Shown piece by piece: positions 55,138-64,000 of a stretch of 64,000 nucleotides of DNA. The notes beneath the pieces were generated by a model. That model was given only the letters and a program-made list of their open reading frames with translations, did no database searches and was not told where the DNA came from. Both the position numbers and the translations under genes were made by a program. The DNA comes from Sepiola atlantica (lineage: Eukaryota; Mollusca; Cephalopoda; Sepiida; Sepiolidae). Location: the NCBI GenBank assembly GCA_963556195.1, contig OY744523.1:80092997-80156996 (forward strand). The letters are read 5' to 3'. Every line of letters begins with the position of its first letter. Position 1 is the first letter of the stretch.

Positions 55138-55800
55138 CTAGTAAATAAATAAATCTTTCGCACATAAATTCAACGCAAAACGACCCCTTTCCCTTCCCGG
55201 CCATTCTTGCCCTTTAGTGCAATTTAAAAAATATTTTTTCAAGTTGAAAACATGATATAAAATAAATAATAACTCTAGGTTCGAGTGACAAGCCCACCCC
55301 CTAAAAATGCCTTCTCTTGAACGTGTCGTACCATTAACCTTAAATCTGAGTGACAAGCATCCTAAAAATAAACTCCCTTAACCGTGACCTATGTAATATA
55401 GTAAACTAGTTTACTATTACGATGGCCACACCTTAACCCTAAGTCCGAATGGCAACCTCCATCCAAAACAAAACCCCTTCCTTAACCTTATCACTAACCC
55501 TAACTCCGAGTGGCAAGCCCCATCATACAAAAAGCCCATTAAAACCAGACATAATTGTCTAAAAAAAAAAGAAGAAAAAAAGCAGACCCCCATAAAGAAA
55601 AACAGGATTTATTTCACATAGAAAAAAAAATTATTAATGCCCTAAAACGTTAAAATGGCCCGGAAATGGTGAATCATTTCAAATTAAATTCACGTGAAAC
55701 CAATCTCCTCACTCTAAATTCTAAAATAATGCCCACCACTAACCCGAAGTCCGAGTGGCAAGCCCCCCCCCCCTACACACACGCACAATAATCGTCTAAA
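55138..55800 (-). repeat. R2 fold-back block, inverted copy
   Basis: Inverse of 39180-39780: ACCCTAACTCCGAGTGGCAA (minus: TTGCCACTCGGAGTTAGGGT) recurs about four times at 55280-55760. GGCCATTCTTGCCCTTTAGT near 55199 mirrors ACTAAAAGGCAAGAATGGCC at 39762. Both R2 ends are present in decayed form. No ORF. Confidence 0.65.
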
Positions 55801-56639
55801 AAGTTTAAACCTTTACAATAAAGATTTGCTTGAAAAAAGAAATAAAACTTTTCTAAAACTTGTAAATTTTGCTGTGAGTCTTTTTTTTAGCGAGTTGAAA
55901 ACTGCATGAATTCACTCAAGTTAAAATATATCTGACAAAAAGTATTGATATTGTAGAGAAGACAAGTATTTTTTTGAATTCCTCATCCAAAAATGAGTAA
56001 ACTTGCAATGGATACTTTTTTACAGCAAGTTCAGCAGTGTATACTTTTGACTCTTTTAAAAAAAATTTTTAATCCTTTTTTGCCCTATTATCAAATTGTG
56101 TTTCCGTCTGTTTTTACAAGATCCAAATATGAGTTTTTTTATTGATTTACTATTAAAAGAATAATTTAGCTTGGTTTCTAATGTGTTATGAATCATATTA
56201 AGAAGATTCAATGCGTTAACTGTTGAACTGAAACTTGTACGAACGGTCAAAGTTGCCCTTCCGTGTAATCTTCGTGCTTTTTTCGGGAGGGGGTAATGGG
56301 ATTTTGCCCAATGTTTAGGCTGGTTTGATCTGATAATTATTGCTTCCATTAGTCTTAATTTTCATTTAGCACAAGATGACATTACATTTGTAAAGATTTT
56401 TCATCTGTTTGAAGCATGCATTTTCAGTTATACACTGTTAAAATTGGCTTCCCGATCAATAGCACACAAGACAGCAAATTTTCTAATTTCCGACAAACTT
56501 TGAATGGTCATAACTTGGTGGCTAATTGAGCTACCAAAATAAATTTAGTACCATTGTTTGCAAAAATCTATTAAAAGTTTTTAGATATAATAAAAATAAA
56601 ATTTTGGTTTGGTATACTTAAAGTGATGCAAAACTGATT
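55801..56639. other. AT-rich spacer
   Basis: An open frame at 56056-56349 (minus, 97 codons, Lys-rich C-terminus) has no recognised relatives. Nothing else seen. Confidence 0.35.
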
Positions 56640-57716
56640 TTCGGACCCAAACGTCGGGTACCCTATGCTGCACTTGGCGTAGTGAACAAAGAGTTGGAAC
56701 GTCTGCAACAAGGAGTACTACAACCAACCAATTACTCCATATGGGCAGCTCCCATTGTTGTTAAAAAAGCGAATGGAAAAGTAAGTGCTGATTATTCTAC
56801 TGGATTGAACCATTCCTTAGATGCACATCGGTACCTGTTAGGGGATCTTTTTGCAAAATTAAATGGTAGAAATAGTTTTGCAAAAATTGATTTTTCAGAT
56901 GCTTTCCTGCAGTTGGAGGTTGATGAGGAGTCAAAAGAGCTTCAAACAATGAATATACACACAAGGGACTGTTTAAATTCAACTGCCTTCCTTTAGGAGT
57001 CAAACCAGCTCCAGCCATATTCCAGGATGCAATGTTAACTGGATTGACAAGAGTTGCAGCATTCATCGATGATATCATTGTTACAGGTGCTACACAACAA
57101 GAACTACTACAGCGTTAGATTTCTACATTTGAGCAAATTCAGCAATTTGAATTCCATGTAAAAGCTGAAAAATGTGAATTTGTTTGAAAAAAATTAAATA
57201 TCTGGGATTTATTTTTGACAAAAATGGTCGACGACCTGACCCAGAAAATATTTCAGCCATTTTAAAAAAATAAAAAAAAATAAATAAAAAAACTTTGCGA
57301 TATTTCCTGTGAATAGTTAACCACTACAGTGCATTTTTACCAGAACGTCGCGTTTGTGCACCTCTCAACAATCTTTTAAAAAAGGATGGAAATGGACCAC
57401 TGTTTTTAATAAGATTAAATTTTTACTTTCTTCAGATATGTTGCTCACACACTACAACCCATCCATGGATATTATTGTTGTTTGTGATGCTTTTGATTAT
57501 GGTGTTGGAGCTGTCATTTCACATAGCTTTCCCAATGGCAGCCAAAAAGCAATAGTTCATGCATTCAGGTCACTTAAACCTGCTGAGCGAAACTATAGTC
57601 AGATAGAGAAAGAAGCATTAGCGATAATTTTTGCAACACAAAAATGTCATAAGATGATATATAAACGTCACTTTACATTGATCACAGATCATAAACTCCT
57701 TGTTTGCATTTTCTGA
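56640..57716 (+). pseudogene. Gypsy RT and RNase H fragment
   Basis: On the + strand: FGPKRRVPYAA, NKELERLQQGVLQPTNYSIW, ADYSTGLNHSLDAHRY and FAKIDFSDAFLQLEVDEESK. Across frame changes follow the GVKPAPAIF and FIDDIIVTG blocks (57000-57085), then RNase H: VVCDAFDYGVGAVISHSFP, NYSQIEKEALAIIFATQKC and LITDHKLL. It has the layout of the full-length gypsy's pol but is a different, older family. It ends at 57716 where the opposite-strand retroelement abuts. Confidence 0.85.
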
Positions 57717-59350
57717 TCATTCTTTCTATCATTCTTCTTTCGTAGCCAGGCAGCATCTTCAACAGTTACACCTTCTATTTCCAACAATGCTCTTAATGCC
57801 AGGCTGCTAGCGTCACTCCATATCACCTCTTCCGGGCCCCTTTTTACATGCCATTCTCCCTTTACAGGGTCCACCTTTTTTACTTCCGCGATCACTTCCT
57901 TTTCCATGTGCAACACTTCTGGGTCAACTTCATCCTCCCATCGGTCCATACCGGTCTGCCTTTTAATAAAGCTGCATGCAATCCGCAGCCATCCGACTAT
58001 GGGATAATGACCAACCAACTTCCCGCACACCGAGAAAAGTTCTCGCTTGGTTAGGCCATCCGTGACTTCAGGGATTTTGTTCCCGCTTCTAAACATCAAC
58101 TTTCCTGCCTTATTCCGCTGTAATTTCAATCCAAAAACCATTCCATTTTCTAATGACTCCGATGGCTTAGCTGTCAGTCCATATGTTTTGACATGGTCTC
58201 TCACCTTTTCCGCAGTCACCTCTGTCTCGTCAACCAGTACATCATCGATATAAGAACAGCTGGCTCTTTTCACTGCATCGTCTTTGGACAACACGGTTTT
58301 AAGCACTGCCGTCATAATTTTCGGTGCAGAATTCAGTTCAAATCCTAGTCTGGTCAAGCAAGAAATCTGACCTTTATATTCTACCAATTGATACCGCCAT
58401 AGCTTCTTGTCGACATGGATTTGAAGGTAGGCTGATTTTAAGTCCACGATTTTGGTTGCTTGCTCTCTTTTCCTCCACTCCCTCATGACTTCTTCACATA
58501 CGTTGATTCCATCTTTAGTGTGGCAGGCCACGTGCTTGTTCAACTCTCGGAAGTCCAATACTGGCCTGACTTTCTTCTTGGTAGGCTGAACCACTGCCAT
58601 GAGTGGCAGAATTCCTTCAACCTTCCCTGACCATGATATTAAAATTCCTTCGTCGATCCACCTGTCAACTTCCTTCTCAAACTGCGGTCTTATCTCTCCT
58701 ATTAGCGTGCTTTCATAGCAGCTAACCTGATTTTTCAGCACAGGCAGTCCCGTGGTCCATTGCCACTCTACTGTCCACTTGTCACCATCAAAATGGGCTC
58801 GGAAGTCCTCATCCTCAATCTGACACTGCCTGGGTTTTGTCGGCGGGATGGCATTATTACTGTTCATGTTTCTTGATATTCTAGTTTCATACTGCTTGCC
58901 GAACTTCACCTCACCCTTAGCAATTTTAGCTCCTCCCAATTGGTCGATAACATCCAGGCCCAATATCACATCAATTCCCCTAACGAACATATCCAGCACA
59001 ATTACTCGGAGTCGTAGCAGTATATTTCTTACTATAATCTCAGCATCAGTCTCTCCACAACACTTCACCTCTCTGCCATCCACCGCTCTAATATTGCCAT
59101 TCCAAAAGTTAGCGACACTTGTCGTGACAAGTGTAGTTGTACAGCTTGTATCAACAAGGGCTCTCGCCCTTTTTCCGTTGACAGTAACCACTATCTGTGG
59201 CAATAAACTCTCACACGCCTTTTCAGAAGTAATGGGGCGACTACTGGCGCAATAACACCCCTTACTCGTTTCCCTGAAGTGAAGGGCAATTCCTACTAAT
59301 GTGCCCAACCTGGTCACACCGGAAACAGATAACACCCGGCCTTGGTTCAC
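57689..59350 (-). CDS. Intact 553-codon protease-RT ORF of an LTR-type retroelement
   Basis: Residues 64-72 carry the retropepsin active site ALVDTSCTT, with Ser where Gly is normal, and 130-138 carry LGLDVIDQL. RT spans about 215-460: VRPVLDFRELNKHV, IVDLKSAYLQIHV, TRLGFELNSAPKIM and catalytic YIDD at 367-370, then LTKRELFSVCGKLVGHYPI. RNase H opens with WSDASSLALRALLEI at 511 and is cut at about 541 by the gypsy fragment at 57716. The style recalls gag-pol elements annotated in nematodes such as Trichinella; that affinity is from memory. No stop or frameshift over 550 codons indicates a young copy. Confidence 0.88.
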   Translation of the reverse strand: MNQGRVLSVSGVTRLGTLVGIALHFRETSKGCYCASSRPITSEKACESLLPQIVVTVNGKRARALVDTSCTTTLVTTSVANFWNGNIRAVDGREVKCCGETDAEIIVRNILLRLRVIVLDMFVRGIDVILGLDVIDQLGGAKIAKGEVKFGKQYETRISRNMNSNNAIPPTKPRQCQIEDEDFRAHFDGDKWTVEWQWTTGLPVLKNQVSCYESTLIGEIRPQFEKEVDRWIDEGILISWSGKVEGILPLMAVVQPTKKKVRPVLDFRELNKHVACHTKDGINVCEEVMREWRKREQATKIVDLKSAYLQIHVDKKLWRYQLVEYKGQISCLTRLGFELNSAPKIMTAVLKTVLSKDDAVKRASCSYIDDVLVDETEVTAEKVRDHVKTYGLTAKPSESLENGMVFGLKLQRNKAGKLMFRSGNKIPEVTDGLTKRELFSVCGKLVGHYPIVGWLRIACSFIKRQTGMDRWEDEVDPEVLHMEKEVIAEVKKVDPVKGEWHVKRGPEEVIWSDASSLALRALLEIEGVTVEDAAWLRKKNDRKNDQKMQTRSL

Positions 59351-59760
59351 TATAGTCTCTCATCAGGTGGGACCCCTGACATCTAAAGCATTTTCCAATA
59401 GATTATGTCTCCTCACTATCTGCTCTTCTTCGCCAGACTTGTTTACGGTAGAGGTTGCAATTGCCTCCAGTTCACTAGGACGTTTCACCAACACCCTGGC
59501 ATACCTCAAGATGTCCTCTACCTCCATGGTTTCAATGTCAGTTATTCATTGTAGTTCCATTAAGATGCGGTCAGGAAAACCACACACGAGAGCCATTTTA
59601 ACCGTCTTAAGACTTTGTCCCGTGTATCCGGCCAATCCTGCTAGCCGCCTTATTTCTGCCGCATATATGTCCACCGATTCTCCGGTTCAGGTTTCTCTTC
59701 TGAGCTTGTTATAAGCCTCAAAATGTCACTGCTTAAATTTTTTATATTCGTCCTATATCT
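59255..59760 (-). pseudogene. gag of the retroelement at 57689
   Basis: On the minus strand a gag-like frame has GESVDIYAAEIRRLAGLAGY, MALVCGFPDRILMELQ and VEDILRYARVLVKRPSELEA. Zinc knuckles follow: CFRCQGSHLMRDY (last Cys replaced by Tyr) and a complete CFRCDQVGHISRNC. It ends at a stop near 59255. The knuckles overlap the first 32 codons of the protease-RT ORF in a neighbouring frame, so gag and pol overlap by about 95 bp. Confidence 0.75.
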
Positions 59761-59789
59761 CACAGTACAATTGAACTCTACTCTTCTGC

Positions 59790-60430
59790 ACACATTTCTC
59801 TATTCTGTCCAGATTTAATCTTCCCTTGGGGTTATCAGAACCAACCCTTTACACATCAATTATATCATTTCTCTCCATGCAATGCATATTTTCAACCCTC
59901 ATTGGCCAGTTTTCACTTCCATACATCACACTGTGTACACATGTCTGATAGACTCTTCCCTTGGTCGACAGTGGTAACGCTCTACTGGTTAGTAATAGCA
60001 GAAGTTCATTGAACTTACTTCATTAACTCCTAATTCATGCAATCACACTAGCACCTGCTCCACCCTGTGTTCATATGGTATCACCAAGGTAACAAAAGTT
60101 CTCGACAACGTCAATAGCTTTGCCATCCAGATATACTTTCTCCACATTTGAGTTCTCACCCATCTTTGTTATCTTACACTTGCACTCAAATTGGTTATCC
60201 TCCTCTCTCAACTTACCAGTAATTCCACCGCACTTCTTGAGTACCACAAAAAGTTGAATTGTACCTGACTCCCTTTCCACAAATGGAGCAGGGGTACTTT
60301 CCTCTGTTTGGGAGCTTTCCAACACTACAACAACTGATCATCACTTTGGTCTTGGTAACATTCACTCTCAGACCTTTACTTTCCATAGTATTCCTCCAAG
60401 TCTTTAACTTAACAAGTAGGTCATCCATTT
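59790..60430 (-). pseudogene. RTE-like LINE fragment (RT end and Cys-rich insert)
   Basis: 60213-60428 (minus) reads MDDLLVKLKTWRNTMESKGL, LRVNVTKTKVMISCCSVGKL and GKYPCSICGKGVRYNSTFC. 60071-60325 adds the rest of the insert (CGGITGKLREEDNQFECKC) and then AIDVVENFCYLGDTI, the conserved FCYLGD block after RT. From 60060 to about 59800 sequence resembling the SETWA/MRVENMHCMERNDII region follows, decayed. Same family type as 51590-52090 and 48720-49268. Confidence 0.75.
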
Positions 60431-60447
60431 TTTTTACAGGTTAGTAC

Positions 60448-60702
60448 TAAAACATTGTTTCATGTTCAATGGATATGACATTAAAACATTGTTTCATATT
60501 CAATGGATATGACATTAAAACATTGTTTCATATTCAATGGATATGACATTAAAACATTGTTTCATATTCAATGGATATGACATTAAAACATTGTTTCATA
60601 TTCAATGGATATGACATTAAAACATTGTTTCATATTCAATGGATATGACATTAAAACATTGTTTCATATTCAATGGATATGACATTAAAACATTGTTTCA
60701 TA
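60448..60702. repeat. 34-bp minisatellite
   Basis: Eight copies of TAAAACATTGTTTCAT at an exact 34-bp spacing, joined by ATTCAATGGATATGACAT. Only the first unit differs (GTTC for ATTC) and the last is partial. It lies 0.5 kb before exon 2 of the mitoferrin-like gene. Near-identity of the units implies recent expansion or homogenisation. Confidence 0.97.
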
Positions 60703-61201
60703 GGAATGGAAACTGAAATTAAAGAGCTAAATTCAATTTCTGTCCGAATCACTCATTTGCACTAGCTTTAAGAAAGACACATATTCACTCTTTATCTAAA
60801 ACTGGATTCTCATTCTGAAAGACAAAAATGTAAAAGTATTTAATTTTTTTTTGAGGTGGTCACGTGTACATTAATCAAATCCTAATTTTACAACCTGTCT
60901 AGACTTTTCCTATAACTTTTTATTTATTTATTTAAACTGGAAAAAATTTGTATTCTTTTGTGTTGTCTCTAGTTACCATGAAGGCAAAGTTAAACATAAG
61001 GTTTTTAATGTAGAGAAAATTTTTCAAAACTCCTAAAAATGTAACTTTGATTAAATACAGTAATATTAATAATAGTTGATTGATGATAAATTGCCTTAAA
61101 GTTAATAACAAAAATGTGCACATTATTTTTATTCCATTTTAAAATGAAAGCTTGTAAAATGCATTCTCATTCTTTAACAACTTTTGCTTTTGTTCTTTTA
61201 G
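60703..61201. other. Unique intron sequence before exon 2
   Basis: No element recognised. Ends with the pyrimidine-rich tract and the AG acceptor. Confidence 0.6.
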
Positions 61202-61421
61202 ACAAGGATGCAGGCATTACGACCTGATCCTAGAGCAAGATATAAAGGTGTAGTGGATGGTTTGTCTCAGATTCTACGCAGTGAAGGCATACGGAATACC
61301 GTCCGGGGAATAAATGCTGTGATAGGAGGTGCTGGTCCAGCACATGCCATGTATTTTAGCTGTTATGAACATATCAAGAGAAAAATGATGATGTCTGGTG
61401 GAAATCAACAAATAGCTAATG
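61202..61421 (+). CDS. Mitoferrin-like mitochondrial carrier, coding exon 2
   Basis: Encodes 73 residues plus one base, entering in phase 0 and leaving in phase 1 at AATG|GTAAGT, the same point (IAN|G) where vertebrate mitoferrin genes split as far as I recall. TRMQALRPDPRARYKGV completes the first signature motif (PIDCVKTRMQ). SEGIRNTVRGINAV gives the matrix helix motif EGxxxxxRG. GGAGPAHAMYFSCYEHIKRK is the second membrane helix with the GAGPAHA block characteristic of mitoferrin. No stops or frameshifts. The remaining two carrier repeats should lie downstream of the window. Confidence 0.92.
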
Positions 61422-62083
61422 GTAAGTTAAAAAAGAGTTTTGCAATTTTTACAAATTTAATAATTGCAAAAGTGCAAAATAGAAAATCGAGAAAATGGCA
61501 AAAGTTTTCTTTTTTCTTTTGCCACTGATGTCAGCATTCACACAGCTCGCTGAGGCAATCAAGTAAAACCACCAAAATACTGAATTAAATCTAGGAGATT
61601 AATCATGTAAGTTTGTTCATTTTATGAGTGAGTTAAAGAGAGATATATGGAAAAAATGCTGGATGCAACACTGTTTAAAAAATGTTGTTCCAAAAAAAGT
61701 TAAACAAGATATGCAAGAATAGAATTCTGAAACTGTTTTGTTTGTTTTATTTAAAACTGAAAGTACGATCTCTGCAATATTTTAAATTCCTTTGGACAAA
61801 TATGTCCTTATTTTAAGAACAAAAATTAAGTACAAAAGTTTTTATTTAAAAAAATGTTTCTTTCTTTTGAAAGCTAGTCTTTCTAAGAAACTGATGGAGT
61901 CAGGTCCTGTGAACCATTGCTAAAATGAAAGCAGAAAAGAATGACATATTGTCGATATAGAAATTGGAAGAGGGGATATTCGAAGATCAAAGCGATAACT
62001 TTTTATGTTGTTCTTCAAGTAATAAAACTTTGAATTTTACTTTAACATATGTGATTGCGGTTTTTGCATGAAATCCTATAAAA
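61422..62083. other. Start of intron 2, no recognised gene
   Basis: Begins with the consensus donor GTAAGT. AT-rich; nothing recognised. Confidence 0.6.
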
Positions 62084-63175
62084 ATGAGAAAAAAACAATT
62101 TCCCAAACAAGAACAATGGACAAAAAGTAATCAATTGGGATCTTTTGATGTCTCTATGGGCTCTCTGGACTCAGAAGTAACCAACCTAGTTAGTCTCTAC
62201 ATATTATACAACCTTACTAAAGACATTAACATAGAAGACATAGGGAATGGGCAAAAGTGTGAAAAAATGAAAAAAATATCCTTAGAGAGAATAAAGGATT
62301 AAATCTTAAAGTTGAAATAACATCAAATATTAAACTAGTTAACTTCTTAGACGTAACACTTAAATAAAGAAACATATGAACCCTATACTAAAGATAATGT
62401 CAATCCAACTCACTCTAACCATTCAAAAACTATAAGTAAACATATCCCCAAATCAATCGAAAAGAGAATCAGCAATAATTCCTCTAATGAAGCATAAGGT
62501 CTTTTACAATAAAACACTAAAAGAGAGTTGATACAAAAACACCCGAATTAAATATACCAAACCTACAGCTCCCAACAATAAACACAAAAATAGAAGTAGA
62601 AAAATTATCTGGTTTACACCCCCATTTAATCACATGGTTAAGACTAAACTTGGTAAGAGATTCCTAGATTTATTAACTTACACTTCCCTCCTAATAATAT
62701 ACTACATAAAATCTTTAATAAAGAAAACCCTTAAATTAAGCTACAGTTGTGGCGAAAATTTAGAAAAAATGATCAAAAAACATAATAAAATTCTAAATTG
62801 CAACAGAAATACTGAAAGAAAAACAAAAACTTAGGCTTGTAACTGCACAACAAAACAGAATGCCCCTTACAAGAAAATTGCCAAATAACCCAAATAGTAT
62901 ACCAGGCTACAATTTCAACCAAAGAAAACCCAACCCCTCAAAAATACTATATAGGCATGGCTGTATACTTTTAAAGAAAGATATACCGACTATAAATTGT
63001 CATTTAATAATTCTGTCTACCAAAAAAGAACCTCACTCTATATACTACTGGGAACTAACCCACAATAATCAATCACCAACAGTGGCTTGGAACACTATTA
63101 GAAAAACCAGTACCTGCAGTTTCCTGAACTCACCATGTTACTTATGCCTAACTGAAAACTTGAGATAGATTTAGT
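62084..63175 (+). pseudogene. Penelope-like (GIY-YIG-type) retroelement remnant
   Basis: On the + strand, in shifting frames: FDVSMGSLDSEVTNLVSLYI (end of RT), KLVNFLDVTL and ISKHIPKSIEKRISNNSSNE, LNLVRDS with INLHFPP, a CPLTRKL block with PGYNFN, then NNQSPTVAWNTI and FLNSPCYLCLTENLR. The order matches retroelement proteins of invertebrates that join an RT to a C-terminal GIY-YIG-like endonuclease ending in a CxLCLxEK motif. I place it near Penelope-like elements; the exact class is uncertain. Heavily decayed. Confidence 0.6.
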
Positions 63176-63520
63176 GATAGAGCAAAACTCCAAAACAAAA
63201 AACAAGAGACCTCAATAATAATATCAATAATAATATTTATAAAACTAATAAAACAGTTGCAGGCACAATAGATTACACCTTCTCAGTAATTCACATATAG
63301 CCTCTCAAACCAATATTACCATATAAAAATAGAATAAAAACAAAAAAACTATAATTTTTTAACCCTAACTGAATCCATCGTCTTATGGTATCTACTAAAT
63401 AGCCCAGAATCAATTACTCCCTAAGGCATAAAAATGGCATGGCCTAGATTAGTAAAAAGAACTTTACCTATCCACAAACAATAATTAGACAACATAACTA
63501 TCCTTTTATACCATATTTGA
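63176..63520. other. AT-rich tail of the Penelope-like remnant
   Basis: AATAATATCAATAATAATAT and similar near 63213, otherwise undistinguished sequence. No gene recognised. Confidence 0.4.
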
Positions 63521-64000
63521 TATAATTATTATTATAATTATAATTATTATTATAATTATTATTATAATTATTATTATTTTATACCATACTTGATATAATT
63601 ATTATATTCAATCTTCTATTAAATGAGAATTAGAATTAGAATCCATCACTAATTGTTACAATCAAAACCATTAACATTATTACCAATTGCAAAAATATTA
63701 TTTTTATTATTATCATTACTACTTTGGCTACCATTATGTCTATTATTACCATAACCACCTCTACTATTATTATTAGTTTTATAAATATTATTATTGACAT
63801 TATTATTGATACTTATGATTATTATGGTTACTATTATCATTATTATTATTGCTATTATTATTATTGCTATCATTATTATTACTATTATTAGTATTATTGC
63901 TACCACTATTTTTATTATTATCAATAAAATTATTCTTATCATGATTAACATTATTGTTATTTTCTTTATTATTATTATCATCATCTTTTAATATTATCTT
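63520..64000. repeat. TTA/ATT-rich microsatellite region
   Basis: Irregular arrays of ATTATT, ATTATA and ATTGCT units; open frames on both strands are Ile-rich translations of the repeat and not genes. Confidence 0.9.

Larger units (their letters stand above)
30596..61201 (+). other. Intron 1 of the mitoferrin-like gene (30.6 kb)
   Basis: Donor AAG|GTAATT and acceptor TTTTGTTCTTTTAG|ACAAGG, with a pyrimidine-rich tract before the acceptor. Splicing joins PIDCVK to TRMQ in phase 0, completing a conserved motif, which strongly supports the pairing despite the distance. The intron is largely transposable elements in both orientations. Confidence 0.88.

Noticed and set aside
63649..63991. Ile-rich open frames on both strands
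   Set aside because: Caused by ATT/TTA simple repeats.

Overview
This is animal nuclear DNA, AT-rich and dominated by transposable-element (TE) remains. One host gene is recognisable: a mitochondrial carrier of the mitoferrin type (SLC25A37/SLC25A28 family) on the + strand. Its first coding exon (30362-30595) and second coding exon (61202-61421) are separated by a 30.6 kb intron. Both splice sites are canonical, and the mitochondrial-carrier signature motif is rebuilt across the junction. The long TE-filled intron, the mix of Ty3/gypsy (including a Kabuki/CsRn1-like lineage), BEL/Pao, RTE-like, Jockey/CR1-like, Penelope-like and Merlin elements, and short blocks resembling repeats common in molluscs suggest an invertebrate with a large genome. 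A mollusc such as a cephalopod is my best guess, but I cannot prove it from this window.

Layout. 1-3589: truncated Mag-like gypsy on the minus strand with a short 5' LTR. 5616-6241: fragment of a TIR element ('E1' here), interrupted by a full-length gypsy (6242-12557; two LTRs, 5-bp target duplication, damaged gag-pol). 12690-15420: Jockey/CR1-like LINE (minus) interrupted by a DNA-transposon-like segment with seven GTCACGTACGTGAC-type palindromes around a decayed gene. 15520-16310: 31-bp minisatellite. 16330-19620: decayed CsRn1-like gypsy carrying two later insertions. 19618-21362: element with inverted ends that contains a solo-LTR-like block. 21363-27960: Merlin transposase pseudogene split by a BEL/Pao element (21761-27601) that lacks its reverse-transcriptase core but ends its integrase ORF with a PHD-like finger. 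28505-28975: fold-back repeat. 29480-30361: probable promoter and leader of the mitoferrin gene.

Intron 1 (30596-61201) contains: a 93-nt near-perfect hairpin; a nested 1-kb palindrome with a tRNA-like core; a fold-back element; a LINE split by a 2.55-kb TIR element (38403-40956) whose removal restores the LINE reading frame; a complete 485-bp Merlin-type element with an 8-bp target duplication; fragments of at least four more retroelements; an intact 553-codon protease/RT ORF; and a 34-bp minisatellite just before exon 2. Downstream of exon 2 lies a Penelope-like remnant, then simple AT-rich repeats.

The TE genes form no pathway with the host gene. Their value is the nesting order, which gives relative ages, and the domain combinations. 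Most TE ORFs carry stops, frameshifts or deletions; the 553-codon ORF and the 453-codon integrase ORF are the longest still open.
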